A stretch of 63,501 nt of DNA from Paractinoplanes aksuensis (GCF_024137025.1 NZ_JAMYJR010000011.1:1-63501); one strand, 5' to 3'; shown: positions 35,970-44,794, counted from the first letter of the stretch. Made by a program: numbers and translations. The notes: a model not told the origin generated them from the sequence alone.

Positions 35970-36559
35970 GACGGACTCCCATCGATCGAGCCTTCGGCGA
36001 CGGTCAGGCCTCGGGCGGCTAGTAGTGCGATCAGGGGTGCGGCGGCCTCGGCGACAGCGTCGCGGTCGCTCTCGGTCAGGGCGTGGGGAACGAGCAGCAG
36101 GGCACCACCGCCGAGCGACAGGCCGGTGAACGGTTGCGCCGCGGGTGGGGGTGGCGGGGGAGCGGCCGGGGCCGGGGCCGGCGGGGACGTCCAGAAACGA
36201 GGGCGTGGGGCGTGCGGGGCGGGGGCCTCGTCGTCGGCCATGACCATCAGGCCGGGCGGGACGTGGGCGATGTCGGTGAGGGCGGACGGGGACAGGCCGG
36301 TGAGCTCGGCCTGGATCTGGGCCAGGGTGAGCCCCTCGGCCTGGCGGCGTTTGATGGCGACGAGCTGTTCGAGGTGGCGGGGGCCGTAGAGCGCGGACCG
36401 GCCGCGCATGCCGAGCGGCCGGTCGACCAGCCCGATCGTCGAATACCAGCGGATGGCGCGGCGATCGGGCAGATCGCGGACGCGTCCGTTCGGTGCGCCG
36501 GGGTATTCGGCCTCGAGGGCCTCGCGCACCCGTTCCACCAACTCGTCGAGCGTCCACAT
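35966..36559 (-). CDS. MerR-family regulator
   Basis: 197 residues. The N-terminal winged helix (MWTLDELVERVREAL ... GRVRDLPDRRAIRWYSTIGLVDRPLGMRGRSALYGPRHLEQLVAIKRRQAEGLTLAQIQAEL) is MerR-like. A long Pro/Ala linker (APAPHAPRPRFW ... PPPPPPAAQPF) leads to a C-terminal module (GGGALLLVPHALTESDRDAVAEAAAPLIALLAARGL) without the cysteines of metal sensors. It is coupled to the VIT-VWA gene by a four-base overlap. The nested dyad at 36570-36596 just upstream is its likely operator, and AAAGTA six bases before the ATG suggests a leaderless message. Confidence 0.9.
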   Translation of the reverse strand: MWTLDELVERVREALEAEYPGAPNGRVRDLPDRRAIRWYSTIGLVDRPLGMRGRSALYGPRHLEQLVAIKRRQAEGLTLAQIQAELTGLSPSALTDIAHVPPGLMVMADDEAPAPHAPRPRFWTSPPAPAPAAPPPPPPAAQPFTGLSLGGGALLLVPHALTESDRDAVAEAAAPLIALLAARGLTVAEGSIDGSPS

Positions 36560-36569
36560 GCCGACTACT

Positions 36570-36607
36570 TTGACACTGTCACCGTGACACTGTCAATGAG
36601 CTAGAGT
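36570..36607. promoter_or_regulatory. Nested palindromic operator between MerR and cyclase-family genes
   Basis: Two copies of the dyad TGACACTGTCA (36571-36581 and 36585-36595) are joined by CCG, and the whole 27 bases (36570-36596) is itself a palindrome apart from its centres. Each strand begins with TTGACA, a consensus -35; on the minus strand a 19-base spacer, typical of MerR-controlled promoters, leads to AAAGTA. On the plus strand TAGAGT at 36602-36607 lies six bases before the next ATG. It probably controls both divergent genes. Confidence 0.72.
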
Positions 36608-36613
36608 GCAGCG

Positions 36614-37309
36614 ATGGGACTGATCAGCCTTTCCCACGTGAACGACCCGGCGACCGCCGCGGTCTACCCCGGCGACCCGCCGTTCGAGCTCGAGACGGTG
36701 GCCACGATCGAGCGCGACGGCTACTACCTGCGTCTCGTCCGCCAGGGCGAGCACACCGGCACCCACTGGGGCGCGCCCGGCCATTTCAACGCCGGCGAGC
36801 CCCTGGCCGACGAGTTGGACCTGGAAGACCTGCATCTGGGGGCGGTGAAGATCGACGTACGGGAGCAGTGCGCCCGCGATCCGGATTACGCCGTCACGAT
36901 CGCCGACGTCGAGCGGTGGGAGCAGGCCCACGGCCGGATCCCCGACGAGTCCATGGTGGTCATCTGGACCGGGTGGGACGCCAAGTGGGGCACGGCCGGG
37001 TTCGCTGATGCGGACGCCGACGGCACGCTGCGCCATCCCGGTTTCGCGGTCGACACGGTCCGATGGCTCATCGACACGGGCCGCATCGGCCGGCGCGGCG
37101 GCACCGGCACCGACGCCTTCAGCCCCGACGTCGGCCGCGATACCACCTACGCGGTCTCGCGCCTGGTCTATCGCCGCCATCGGATCAGCCTCGAGGTGCT
37201 GGCCAATCTCGAGGCGCTACCGCCCACGGGCGCCCGGATCCTGTGCGGCGGTCAGATCAACCGCGCCGGCTCCGGCTCCCCAGCGCTGATCTACGGCGTG
37301 CTGCCGTGA
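36614..37309 (+). CDS. Cyclase-family protein (kynurenine formamidase-like)
   Basis: 231 residues of the metal-dependent cyclase/KynB fold: DLSH-like opening (ISLSHVNDPATAAVYPGDPPFE), the metal motif EHTGTHWGAPGHF and a late GGTGTDAFSPD. In the family's HxGTHxDxPxH motif the aspartate, a metal ligand in KynB, is glycine here, so metal binding or activity may differ. The start is leaderless (TAGAGT six bases upstream). It diverges from the merR-VIT-VWA operon over a shared operator and its 3' end overlaps the protease gene by 19 bases. Confidence 0.85.
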   Translation: MGLISLSHVNDPATAAVYPGDPPFELETVATIERDGYYLRLVRQGEHTGTHWGAPGHFNAGEPLADELDLEDLHLGAVKIDVREQCARDPDYAVTIADVERWEQAHGRIPDESMVVIWTGWDAKWGTAGFADADADGTLRHPGFAVDTVRWLIDTGRIGRRGGTGTDAFSPDVGRDTTYAVSRLVYRRHRISLEVLANLEALPPTGARILCGGQINRAGSGSPALIYGVLP

Positions 37310-39330
37310 GACGGGGCAGAGCCGCCGCCGGGCTGCAGCACGCCGTTGGCAACCAGGCGATAGGGCGCGCCGCGGGTCTCGGTCTCGGCCGGGGCATCGT
37401 GCGAGACCACGGCGACCACCTGGGAATAAGAGCTGAGGCGGGCGAAGTCGTCCACGGTCACCACCTCGGCGTGGCGGTCGCGCAGGCCGACCAGCCGGAC
37501 GTGCCAGTTGTGCACCGGCGTCGGCACGATCTCGGTCGGCGACCTCCAGCCGGTCATCGTGGACCCGTCGCTCAGCGTGCTCCCGGCCAGGGTCATGGCG
37601 CCGATCCGCCAGCCACCCTTCGAGACGGCCCCGTCCGTGACGTACCGCAGCCCCAGCAGCACGTCCTTCCCGGCGTACGGGGTGAGGTCGTATTTGACCG
37701 TGACGACGCCGTTGCTGGCCCCGGTCAGACCCGGCCCGAGCGGCCCCGGAACCGTCCGGTCCCCGGTGACCGAGTGATAGGTGCGGCCGCCGTTGAGCGA
37801 GATGGTCACGTATCCGAAGTCGTTACGCTCCTCGGTGGCGTACGACGTCTCCAGCGTCAGTTCGGGCCGCCCGGCCGGAATCGTGACCGGCCGCACGGCG
37901 TACGAGTCGAGGTCGTTGCGATTCCCCGAATAGAGCGTCTTCTCGGCAATCGTCCACCCGAGCGGCAGCGGGTCGAGATCCGACGCCCCCTCGAACGACA
38001 GCGAGGTCAGAGGCGTCGGCAGTGGAACGTAGTCCGCGCCGTTGGGCGCCGCGCCCGGGCCGGCGAAGGCCGACGGGTTGGCCAGGTTGATCGACGACCG
38101 CAGCCCGGCCGCCGTCACGGAAGCGAGCGGCACTCCCGTGATCGAACCGCCCGGCTCACCCACCGCCCCGTCGACCAGCGTCATCAGCTGGAAGTCGTGC
38201 AGCACGTCATAGAGCGTCACTCCGGTCGGCAGAGCCGCCTGCACCGCCGCCAACCCCTGGCGCAGTTTGTCCCGGTGCAGCATCGACACGATCTCCAGGC
38301 CGAAGCGATCGCGCAGATAGAGCACGAACTGATACGCGTGGCCGTAATCGGCGAGCACCTCGCTCGGCGTGCCCTCGTCCCACAGGTTCAGCGAGTTCTG
38401 GGGCCCGCCGCAGTCGCGCGGATTGGCGTTGTACTTGGTCTTCCGCGGCCCCCAGCCCTGGTAACACATCAGGTGGGTGTCGTTGCCGGGCTGGTCGATC
38501 CCGGCCCGCGCGTCCGCGTAACCGGTCAGCGTCGACGCGAAGTCGGCGAGCCCTTCGTCGAGCCAGGTCGTCTCGGCCGGGTCGGCGTAATACCCGAGCA
38601 GGTGCTGCCATTCGTGGGCAAAGGTCGCCTCGTACATGCGGGGCCGCGCGGGCCGGCTGGTGCACAGGTCGTCGGTCGGCTCGTCGGCCGGTGCCGCGCC
38701 GAGGCGGTGCTTCCAGTCGTAGGCGTCGATCGTCAGCACGTTGCGGTCGAGCAACTCGTTGACCTGCTGCGAGAAGAAGCCCGCGACATAGGTGACCGCG
38801 GCCGGGAACGTGTAGTAGTTGGCGTCGCGGATGTTGTCGACCAGCGTCACCGTCTTGTCGCCGTCCCCGGTGAAGTCGCCCTCGGTCGTCGCCTTGGTGC
38901 CGTCGCGGTCGGGCGGCGTGCTGAAGACCGCCGTCTCCTTCGGATGGATGGTGCGATCGAACTCGTCGACCAGCGCCGCGACGTTGGCGTCGGTGACCTC
39001 GATCGCGTTCTTGCGGCAGTCGGTCGCCGGGAAAGCCAGGTCTTGCGCCACCCACACCTCGACGTGCCGGCCGGTCGCCTTCAACGTGTAGTTCTTGCGA
39101 TAGAGCTTGCCCGTCGTGTCGTCGAGCCCGACCCACTCGCGCACCGTCCCGACCGGCGGCGTCGGCCCGGCGGCCTTCCGGCCTTGCGGCCGCTTGCTGC
39201 GGGGCTCGTCCAGCGTGAGATGGGTGCGGGTGAGTTCCCGTACGTCCGAGGGGGTCGCAGCCACGTCCGCGTGCGCCGGAACCGGGGCGCCGGCGACAAG
39301 CACGACCGCCAGAAGGGCTGCGATTCTCAT
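37291..39330 (-). CDS. Secreted M6-like zinc metalloprotease
   Basis: 679 residues with a signal peptide (MRIAALLAVVLVAGAPVPAHA). Zinc motif HEWQH in EATFAHEWQHLLGYYADPAETTWLDEGLADFAS, where the later glutamate of WLDEG is the likely third ligand. Catalytic region about residues 190-400. The C-terminal part (about 420-640) has jelly-roll features of immune-inhibitor-A proteins (SLSFEGASDLDPLPLGWTI, RTYHSVTGDRTVPGPLGPGLTGASNG, GKDVLLGLRYVTDGAVSKGGW). Cysteines at DLCTS, LMCYQ and RDCGG suggest disulfides. The substrate is unknown. Confidence 0.88.
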   Translation of the reverse strand: MRIAALLAVVLVAGAPVPAHADVAATPSDVRELTRTHLTLDEPRSKRPQGRKAAGPTPPVGTVREWVGLDDTTGKLYRKNYTLKATGRHVEVWVAQDLAFPATDCRKNAIEVTDANVAALVDEFDRTIHPKETAVFSTPPDRDGTKATTEGDFTGDGDKTVTLVDNIRDANYYTFPAAVTYVAGFFSQQVNELLDRNVLTIDAYDWKHRLGAAPADEPTDDLCTSRPARPRMYEATFAHEWQHLLGYYADPAETTWLDEGLADFASTLTGYADARAGIDQPGNDTHLMCYQGWGPRKTKYNANPRDCGGPQNSLNLWDEGTPSEVLADYGHAYQFVLYLRDRFGLEIVSMLHRDKLRQGLAAVQAALPTGVTLYDVLHDFQLMTLVDGAVGEPGGSITGVPLASVTAAGLRSSINLANPSAFAGPGAAPNGADYVPLPTPLTSLSFEGASDLDPLPLGWTIAEKTLYSGNRNDLDSYAVRPVTIPAGRPELTLETSYATEERNDFGYVTISLNGGRTYHSVTGDRTVPGPLGPGLTGASNGVVTVKYDLTPYAGKDVLLGLRYVTDGAVSKGGWRIGAMTLAGSTLSDGSTMTGWRSPTEIVPTPVHNWHVRLVGLRDRHAEVVTVDDFARLSSYSQVVAVVSHDAPAETETRGAPYRLVANGVLQPGGGSAPSHGSTP

Positions 39331-39369
39331 GCAACCGGACGCTACTACCCAAAAACGGCAGGTATAGGG

Positions 39370-39636
39370 CTATTCGAAGAGCGAGTGGTCACGTCCACCA
39401 TCGGCGCGACGGCGGGCCCGGCGCCGCAGCTGCACCACCACAGCGTCGACCACGGCGACCGCGGCCCACGCGACCAGCAACCAGCCGGGCACCGTCCAGC
39501 CGGCCCGGAAGAGCAGGACGGCCAGGACGGTGCAGACGACAAATCCGAAGAGGGCCAGGATCAGCCGCAGGTTCAGCGGGCTGTACGGCTCTTCGACCGT
39601 GCCGCGGCGGCCGGGTGGCTGGGCGCCGATGGGCAT
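39370..39636 (-). CDS. Small membrane protein, DUF6343-like
   Basis: 88 residues. The N-terminus reads RRGTVEEPYSPLNLRLILALFGF, like DUF6343 proteins of actinomycetes, then two membrane helices (LRLILALFGFVVCTVLAVLLF and VPGWLLVAWAAVAVVDAVVV) and a basic cytoplasmic tail (QLRRRARRRADGGRD). Function unknown. Confidence 0.75.
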   Translation of the reverse strand: MPIGAQPPGRRGTVEEPYSPLNLRLILALFGFVVCTVLAVLLFRAGWTVPGWLLVAWAAVAVVDAVVVQLRRRARRRADGGRDHSLFE

Positions 39637-39666
39637 GAACCCGACATTACTCCGGGCGTCCCGAGG

Positions 39667-40452
39667 CTAGGAAACCTCGCGCCGCAGCACCCGCCAGATG
39701 CCGAGCGCCAGCGGCACCAGCACCCAGATCGCGGCCGAGACGCCGACCCGGGCCCACTCGTCCCCGGTCATGTTCGCCTCGCCCATCGCCGTGGTGGTCG
39801 TGTTGATGTCGATCCAGCCCGTGGCTGTCCTCAGAGCCTTGATCGTCTCGCCCAGGATCGTCCAGACCGTCGGCAGCGCGAAGAACGCCACGATGGCCAG
39901 CGGCGAGTTCAGCAGCAGCGCGCCGAAGCCCAGGCCCATCAGCACGTACAAGACCTGCATGGCCAGGCCCTGCCAGATCAGCGAGCCGGCGATGTCCCAG
40001 CCGCCGTCGCCGCCCAGCGCCCCGGCGAGCAGGTTGGCCACCGCGGCCAGGGCCAGGGTGGCGACCGTGGAGGCGATCGCGATGATGACGCCGGCCGCCA
40101 GCTTGGCGACGATCACCCGTTCCCGGGCCGGCACCAGCGTGAAGGTGGTGAGCGCGGTGCGCTGCGACCATTCGGCGGTCATCGACAGGATGCCCAGCAC
40201 GGGCAGCAGCACCGCCGAGGGCAGCATCCCGAAGCCGAAGAGGCCCTCGAAGGTCTGCTCGGCGTCGGTCGCCCAGCCCAGCATGATGGCCGAGGTGCCG
40301 ACCGTGGCCAGCCCGATCACGATCAGCAGCCACAGACCGGCGCGGGTGTCGGCCAGCTTGCGCAGCTCGACCACGGTCAACCGGCCCAGCGGCACCGGGC
40401 GGCCGCTCTCCGACCGTACGGAAGGGGTCTGGGTCTCGAGAACGGCGGTCAT
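39667..40452 (-). CDS. ABC-2 type transporter permease
   Basis: 261 residues with six hydrophobic helices (LWLLIVIGLATVGTSAIML, GMLPSAVLLPVLGILSMT, AAGVIIAIASTVATLALAAVANLL, AMQVLYVLMGLGFGALLL, PLAIVAFFALPTVWTILG, VGVSAAIWVLVPLALGIW) and the ABC-2 pattern TAEWSQRTALTTFTLVP. It is coupled to the ATPase gene by a four-base overlap. The pair resembles small exporters of antibiotics or lantibiotics; the substrate is unknown. Confidence 0.92.
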   Translation of the reverse strand: MTAVLETQTPSVRSESGRPVPLGRLTVVELRKLADTRAGLWLLIVIGLATVGTSAIMLGWATDAEQTFEGLFGFGMLPSAVLLPVLGILSMTAEWSQRTALTTFTLVPARERVIVAKLAAGVIIAIASTVATLALAAVANLLAGALGGDGGWDIAGSLIWQGLAMQVLYVLMGLGFGALLLNSPLAIVAFFALPTVWTILGETIKALRTATGWIDINTTTTAMGEANMTGDEWARVGVSAAIWVLVPLALGIWRVLRREVS

Positions 40453-41348
40453 CGGACGGCCTCCTTGACGGAATCGCCGGCGGTCAGGGTGAGGAACATC
40501 TGCTCGAGGCCACCGGAACCGGCCGGTCGCAGCTCGAGCAGGACGAGCCCGGCGTCGGCGGCGGCCCGCCCGATCACCTCGGAACCGGTCGGCACCACGA
40601 CGCCCCCGTCGGTCGTCCTGGTGCCGGTCAGGCCCGCGCGTTCGAGCATCAGGGCCAGCGCGGCCGGGTCGGCCGCCCGCACCAGCGTGCCGGTCTGGGC
40701 CAGCAGCTCCGCCTTGTCACCCTGGGCGACGACCTTGCCGGCGCCGATCACGACCAGCCGGTCGGCCACCGCCTCGACCTCGCGCAGCAGGTGGGACGAG
40801 AGCAGCACGGTGCCGCCGCGGTCGGCGAAGTCACGCAGGAGGCCGCGCATCCAATAGATGCCCTCCGGGTCGAGCCCGTTGGCCGGCTCGTCCAGGATCA
40901 GCACGGCCGGGTCGCCGAGCAGGGCCAGGGCCAGGCCGAGCCGCTGGCGCATGCCGAGCGAGTACGCCTTGACCCGGCGCTTGCCCGCGACCGCGTTCAG
41001 CCCGACGCGGTCGAGCGCCTTGGGCACCTCGCGCGTGTCGATGCCCATGGTGATGGCGGCCAAAGAGAGAACTTCCCGTCCCGTACGCCCGGAGTGCTGG
41101 GCCGACGCGTCGAGCAGCACGCCGACGTGGCGGCCAGGGTTGCCGAGCCGGCGGTAGGGGGTGCCGCCGACGGTCGCCGAGCCGGTCGTGGGCGGGGTGA
41201 GCCCGCAGATCATGCGCATCGTGGTGGACTTGCCGGCGCCGTTGGGGCCGAGGAATCCGGTCACCGTGCCGGGCTCGCAGGTGAAGGACACGTCGTCGAC
41301 CGCGGGGTGGCCGCCGTACCTTTTCGTGAGTCGTTCGACCGTGATCAT
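40449..41348 (-). CDS. ABC transporter ATP-binding protein
   Basis: 299 residues. Walker A GPNGAGKST, signature YSLGMRQRLGLALALL, Walker B VLILDEPANGLD and the H-loop SSHLL are intact; a C-terminal domain of about 80 residues (VRAADPAALALMLERAGLTG) is typical of this exporter type. The ATG at 41348 directly precedes the conserved TVERLTKRYG. The gene diverges from the histidine-kinase gene at 41479, so the NarL-type pair may control the exporter, a common arrangement. Confidence 0.94.
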   Translation of the reverse strand: MITVERLTKRYGGHPAVDDVSFTCEPGTVTGFLGPNGAGKSTTMRMICGLTPPTTGSATVGGTPYRRLGNPGRHVGVLLDASAQHSGRTGREVLSLAAITMGIDTREVPKALDRVGLNAVAGKRRVKAYSLGMRQRLGLALALLGDPAVLILDEPANGLDPEGIYWMRGLLRDFADRGGTVLLSSHLLREVEAVADRLVVIGAGKVVAQGDKAELLAQTGTLVRAADPAALALMLERAGLTGTRTTDGGVVVPTGSEVIGRAAADAGLVLLELRPAGSGGLEQMFLTLTAGDSVKEAVR

Positions 41349-41478
41349 GCTTCTCAGCGTGCCGGGAGCGACCGGTGGGGCGCGTCGGCCGGAGGTCGGC
41401 CCGACCGAACCTTGGTCGGGGCCGACCACCGACTTTGGTAGGTATCCGGCCTCGCCGACCGGCCGTAGAGTCGGCCTC

Positions 41479-42747
41479 GTGGGAAAGCTCAGGCCCGAAT
41501 ACCGCTGGTTGCTGCCGTCCGCCCTCGAGACGCCGGTGCCCACCCGGCGGTCGACGCGCGACTGGGTGATCGACACCCTGTGCTTCCTCATCGGCTACGG
41601 CTTCTGCGTGCTCGCCACCTACGACCTGCTGAGTGCCGACTTCACCTTCGTGCCCGAGTGGCGCCTCACCCCGCCCTGGCTGGCCTGGCTCGACTTCGCT
41701 GTCGGCACCGTCATCGGGATCGGGCTGTGGTGGCGCCGGGGCCGCCTGCTGATCCCGCTCGCCGTTTTCTGCGCCCTGGTCTCGATTTTCACCGTTGCCG
41801 CCGGACCGGCCAGCATGATCGTGCTGTTCACGGTCGCGGTGCACCGCCGGTTCGGCGTACTGGCCGTCTTCGCGGTGACCGCGCTCGCGACCAACGCGAT
41901 CTTCCCGCTGCTGCGCCCGGAGGACGGTCGGCCCTACGGGCAGACGATGGGCTGGGGCTCGGCCTTCATCATCATCTCGTGCCTGTGGGGCATGGTGATC
42001 CGCTCGCGGCGGCAGCTGGTGCTCTCGCTGCGCGACCGGGCCGTGCGGGCCGAGTCCGAGCAGCAGCTGCGGGTCGCGCAGGCCCGCACGGTCGAGCGCA
42101 CCCGCATCGCCCGCGAGATGCACGACGTGCTCGCCCACCGCATCTCCCTGCTGAGCCTGCACGCGGGCGCGCTCGAGATCAAACCCGACGCCACCCCCGA
42201 CGAGGTCGCCCGGGCCGCCGGCGTCATCCGGGCCAGCGCGCACCAGGCCCTGCAAGACCTGCGCGAGGTGATCGGGGTGCTGCGCACCGACCGGTCCGAC
42301 GGCGAGCCTGAGCCGCCGCAGCCCACGCTCGGCGCGCTGCCCGCACTGGCCCAGGAATCGCGCTCGGCCGGCGTCAAGGTCAACCTCGACGTCCGCCTCG
42401 AGCCGGCCTCGGTGCCCGACGGCACGGGCCGCACGGCCTACCGCATCGTGCAAGAGGGGCTGACCAACGCCCGCAAGCACGCGCCCGGAACAGCGGTTCG
42501 AGTCGACGTGGCTGGGTCGCCGGCCGACGGCCTGGCCATCAACGTTCGCAACCCGTGGCCGATCGGCGGCCCGTCCGGGGCGATCCCCGGCACCGGCACC
42601 GGGCTGATCGGGCTGACCGAGCGGACGCTGCTGGCCGGTGGCCGGCTCAGCCACGGCCGCACCCCGCAGAACGAGTTCGTCCTGACCGCCTGGCTTCCCT
42701 GGCCGCACGAGTCGAAGTCGCCCGAACCGGCCGAGGCGGCGGTGTGA
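41479..42747 (+). CDS. NarL-type sensor histidine kinase
   Basis: 422 residues. An N-terminal membrane sensor with about five helices (VIDTLCFLIGYGFCVLATYDLL, LAWLDFAVGTVIGIGLWW, LLIPLAVFCALVSIFTVAAGP, ASMIVLFTVAVH, GWGSAFIIISCLWGMVI), the HisKA_3 box ERTRIAREMHDVLAHRISLLSLHAGAL, and a HATPase domain with QEGLTNARKHAPG and GTGTGLIGLTERTLLAGG. The GTG start has TAGAGT (41466-41471) seven bases upstream and no ribosome site, suggesting a leaderless mRNA. The regulator gene overlaps its end (GTGA). Confidence 0.93.
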   Translation: MGKLRPEYRWLLPSALETPVPTRRSTRDWVIDTLCFLIGYGFCVLATYDLLSADFTFVPEWRLTPPWLAWLDFAVGTVIGIGLWWRRGRLLIPLAVFCALVSIFTVAAGPASMIVLFTVAVHRRFGVLAVFAVTALATNAIFPLLRPEDGRPYGQTMGWGSAFIIISCLWGMVIRSRRQLVLSLRDRAVRAESEQQLRVAQARTVERTRIAREMHDVLAHRISLLSLHAGALEIKPDATPDEVARAAGVIRASAHQALQDLREVIGVLRTDRSDGEPEPPQPTLGALPALAQESRSAGVKVNLDVRLEPASVPDGTGRTAYRIVQEGLTNARKHAPGTAVRVDVAGSPADGLAINVRNPWPIGGPSGAIPGTGTGLIGLTERTLLAGGRLSHGRTPQNEFVLTAWLPWPHESKSPEPAEAAV

Positions 42748-43439
42748 GCGGGAACGGAGGTGGCGAGCCGGGCGCGGAAGAGCGGGGAGCGCCCGTCCGG
42801 GTGCTGCTCGTCGACGACGATGCTCTGGTTCGGGCCGGCCTGAGCATGATCTTGTCGGCCGCGGCTGACGTCGCGGTGGTGGGCGAGGCGGCCGACGGCG
42901 CCGAGGTGCCGGGCGCGGTGTCGCAGCACAAACCCGACGTCGTGCTGATGGACATCCGCATGCCGCGTGTCGACGGGCTCGCCGCCACCGAGACGCTGCG
43001 CAGCCGCCCCGGCGCGCCCGAGGTGATCGTGCTGACCACCTTCGACGCCGACGAGTACGTGTTGCGGGCGCTGCGGGCCGGGGCCAGCGGCTTCCTGCTC
43101 AAGGACACGCCACCGGCCGAGATCCTGCGGGCCGTGCGCCGGGTCGCGGCGGGCGAGGCGATGCTGTCGCCCACCGTGACCCGTCAGCTCATCGCCCACG
43201 TGGCCGCCCCGGCCCCGCCCTCGCGCAGCCGGGCCGCCGAGCGCCTCGACCAGCTCAGCGAGCGCGAACGCGACGTGGCACTCGCCCTGGCCCAGGGCAG
43301 CTCCAACGCCGAGATCGCGGCCGAGCTGCACATGTCCATCGCCACCGTGAAAGCCCACGTCTCCCGCCTGTTGATCAAGCTGGAGCTGAACAACCGCGTC
43401 CAGGTCGCGATCCTGGTCCATGACGCCGGTCTCGCTTGA
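42744..43439 (+). CDS. NarL/LuxR-family response regulator
   Basis: 231 residues from the GTG that overlaps the kinase stop. After about 17 flexible residues comes the receiver (VRVLLVDDDALVRAGLSMIL, phospho-acceptor in VVLMDIRMP, lysine in FLLKDTPPAE). The LuxR helix-turn-helix is at the C-terminus (LSERERDVALALAQGSSNAEIAAELHMSIATVKAHVSRLLIKLELNNRVQVAI). Partner of the preceding kinase and probable regulator of the divergent ABC exporter. Confidence 0.94.
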   Translation: MSGNGGGEPGAEERGAPVRVLLVDDDALVRAGLSMILSAAADVAVVGEAADGAEVPGAVSQHKPDVVLMDIRMPRVDGLAATETLRSRPGAPEVIVLTTFDADEYVLRALRAGASGFLLKDTPPAEILRAVRRVAAGEAMLSPTVTRQLIAHVAAPAPPSRSRAAERLDQLSERERDVALALAQGSSNAEIAAELHMSIATVKAHVSRLLIKLELNNRVQVAILVHDAGLA

Positions 43440-43443
43440 ACCG

Positions 43444-43469
43444 CTTTCCACAGTTGCGGGTTGTCCACA
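43444..43469. promoter_or_regulatory. Two DnaA-box-like sites
   Basis: TTGTCCACA at 43461-43469 matches the actinobacterial DnaA box consensus exactly, and CTTTCCACA at 43444-43452 is a variant, 17 bases apart on the same strand. They lie between two convergent genes, away from any replication gene. Two boxes are too few for an origin. Confidence 0.5.
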
Positions 43470-43615
43470 GGCCTTCTACGTGATCAAGCTCTGTCTCGCG
43501 ATAATGGCGAACGGGGGCCTCCCCCTGGGAGCGGTGGGCTCGGTGGGGGCGACGATCTTGGGCAGCGGCTGGGCGAGCGAGTGACAACGGTCAGCGCGGC
43601 TCCTCGGCCAGCGGC

Positions 43616-44794
43616 TCAGCGGGCGGGTGCCAGCGGCCAGAGCGGCTCTTCGGCCAGCCGCTCCGACTCGCGCAGGACTCGCAGCATGTTGCCGTTGGCC
43701 AGCTTGGCGAGGTCGTCGTCGGACCAGCCTCGGCCTGACAATTCGGTCATCAGTAGCGGGTAGCCGGATACGTCGCCCATGCCTTCGGGCAGGTCGGTGG
43801 TGCCGTCGTAGTCGCCGCCCAGGCCGATGTGGTCGAGGCTGGCCACGTCGCGGGCGTGTTCCACGTGGTCGGCTACCTGCGTGACCGTCACCGGTGGCCT
43901 TGGGTTGGCGGCCAGCCAGGATGCGTACTCCGGTTCCACCACGCGGTCCGGGCCGGGCCAGTCGGGCATCGTCGTCAGGTCCTCGCCCGGGCGGGGTGCG
44001 CGCGGCCAGTCGGAGGGGCGTGGGGGTGGGCCGAGGCGCTGCCACTCCGCGTCGGCGGCGGCCATCCAGGCGCGGTAGTCGGCTGACAGGAACGGGGCGA
44101 CGAACGTCAGCTGGATGACGCCGCCGTTGTCGCGTAGCCGGACCAGGACATCGTCGGGCACGTTGCGGGGGTGGTCGTGCAACGCCCGTACGCCGGAATG
44201 ACTGAAGATGACGGGGGCGAACGCTGTGTCGAGAGCGGCGTGCATCGTCACCGGCGCCACGTGGGACAGGTCGACCAGCACGCCGATGCGCTGCATCTCG
44301 CGTACTACCGCCCGTCCCTCGTCGTTGAGACCGCCGACCTGTGACTCGCGGGCGGCGGAGTCGGCCCACGACAGGTTCTCGTTGTGGGTCAGCGTGACGT
44401 AGCGGACGCCGAGCCGGCCGAAGGACCGCAGCACGCCGAGCGAGGTGGCCAGGCTGTGCCCGCCCTCGATGCCGATCAGCGAGGCGATCCTGCCGGCGGC
44501 GAAGGCTCGTTCGACGTCGTCGGCGCTGTACGCGACCGTGAAGTCGCCGGGGTAGGCGGCGACCATCCGGTAGACCGCGTCGACCTGCTCCATCGTCGCC
44601 ACGACGGCCTCGGGCTCGCTGAGGTCGCCCGGCACGTAGACCGACCAGAACTGCGCGCCGACGCCGCCTGCCCGCAGCCGCGGCAGATCGGTCTGCAGCT
44701 CGGGGCGGGGCTCGTCGAGCCCGTCCACGCGGTATCCGTAGCGCCCACGCAGTTGCATGGGCAGGTCGTTGTGCCCGTCGATGATCAGTTCCAT
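43616..44794 (-). CDS. Membrane dipeptidase-family protein (M19)
   Basis: 392 residues, no signal peptide. Zinc-ligand motifs of renal dipeptidase-like enzymes: DGHND at the start, EGGHSLA, TLTHNENLSWADSA, VDLSHV, FSHSGVRALHDHPRNVPDD and GLGGDYDG. All metal-binding residues are present. Cytoplasmic actinobacterial members hydrolyse dipeptides, including those with D-residues; the exact substrate is unknown. It converges on the NarL-type regulator gene with a 176-base gap. Confidence 0.92.
   Translation of the reverse strand: MELIIDGHNDLPMQLRGRYGYRVDGLDEPRPELQTDLPRLRAGGVGAQFWSVYVPGDLSEPEAVVATMEQVDAVYRMVAAYPGDFTVAYSADDVERAFAAGRIASLIGIEGGHSLATSLGVLRSFGRLGVRYVTLTHNENLSWADSAARESQVGGLNDEGRAVVREMQRIGVLVDLSHVAPVTMHAALDTAFAPVIFSHSGVRALHDHPRNVPDDVLVRLRDNGGVIQLTFVAPFLSADYRAWMAAADAEWQRLGPPPRPSDWPRAPRPGEDLTTMPDWPGPDRVVEPEYASWLAANPRPPVTVTQVADHVEHARDVASLDHIGLGGDYDGTTDLPEGMGDVSGYPLLMTELSGRGWSDDDLAKLANGNMLRVLRESERLAEEPLWPLAPAR

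Noticed and set aside
37063..40857. 1264-codon plus-strand frame across the protease and ABC permease genes
   Set aside because: Antisense to four genes with clear family motifs; the translation is Arg/His/Gly-rich noise.
43444..43469. Chromosomal replication origin
   Set aside because: Only two DnaA-box-like sites and no dnaA, dnaN or gyrase genes nearby.
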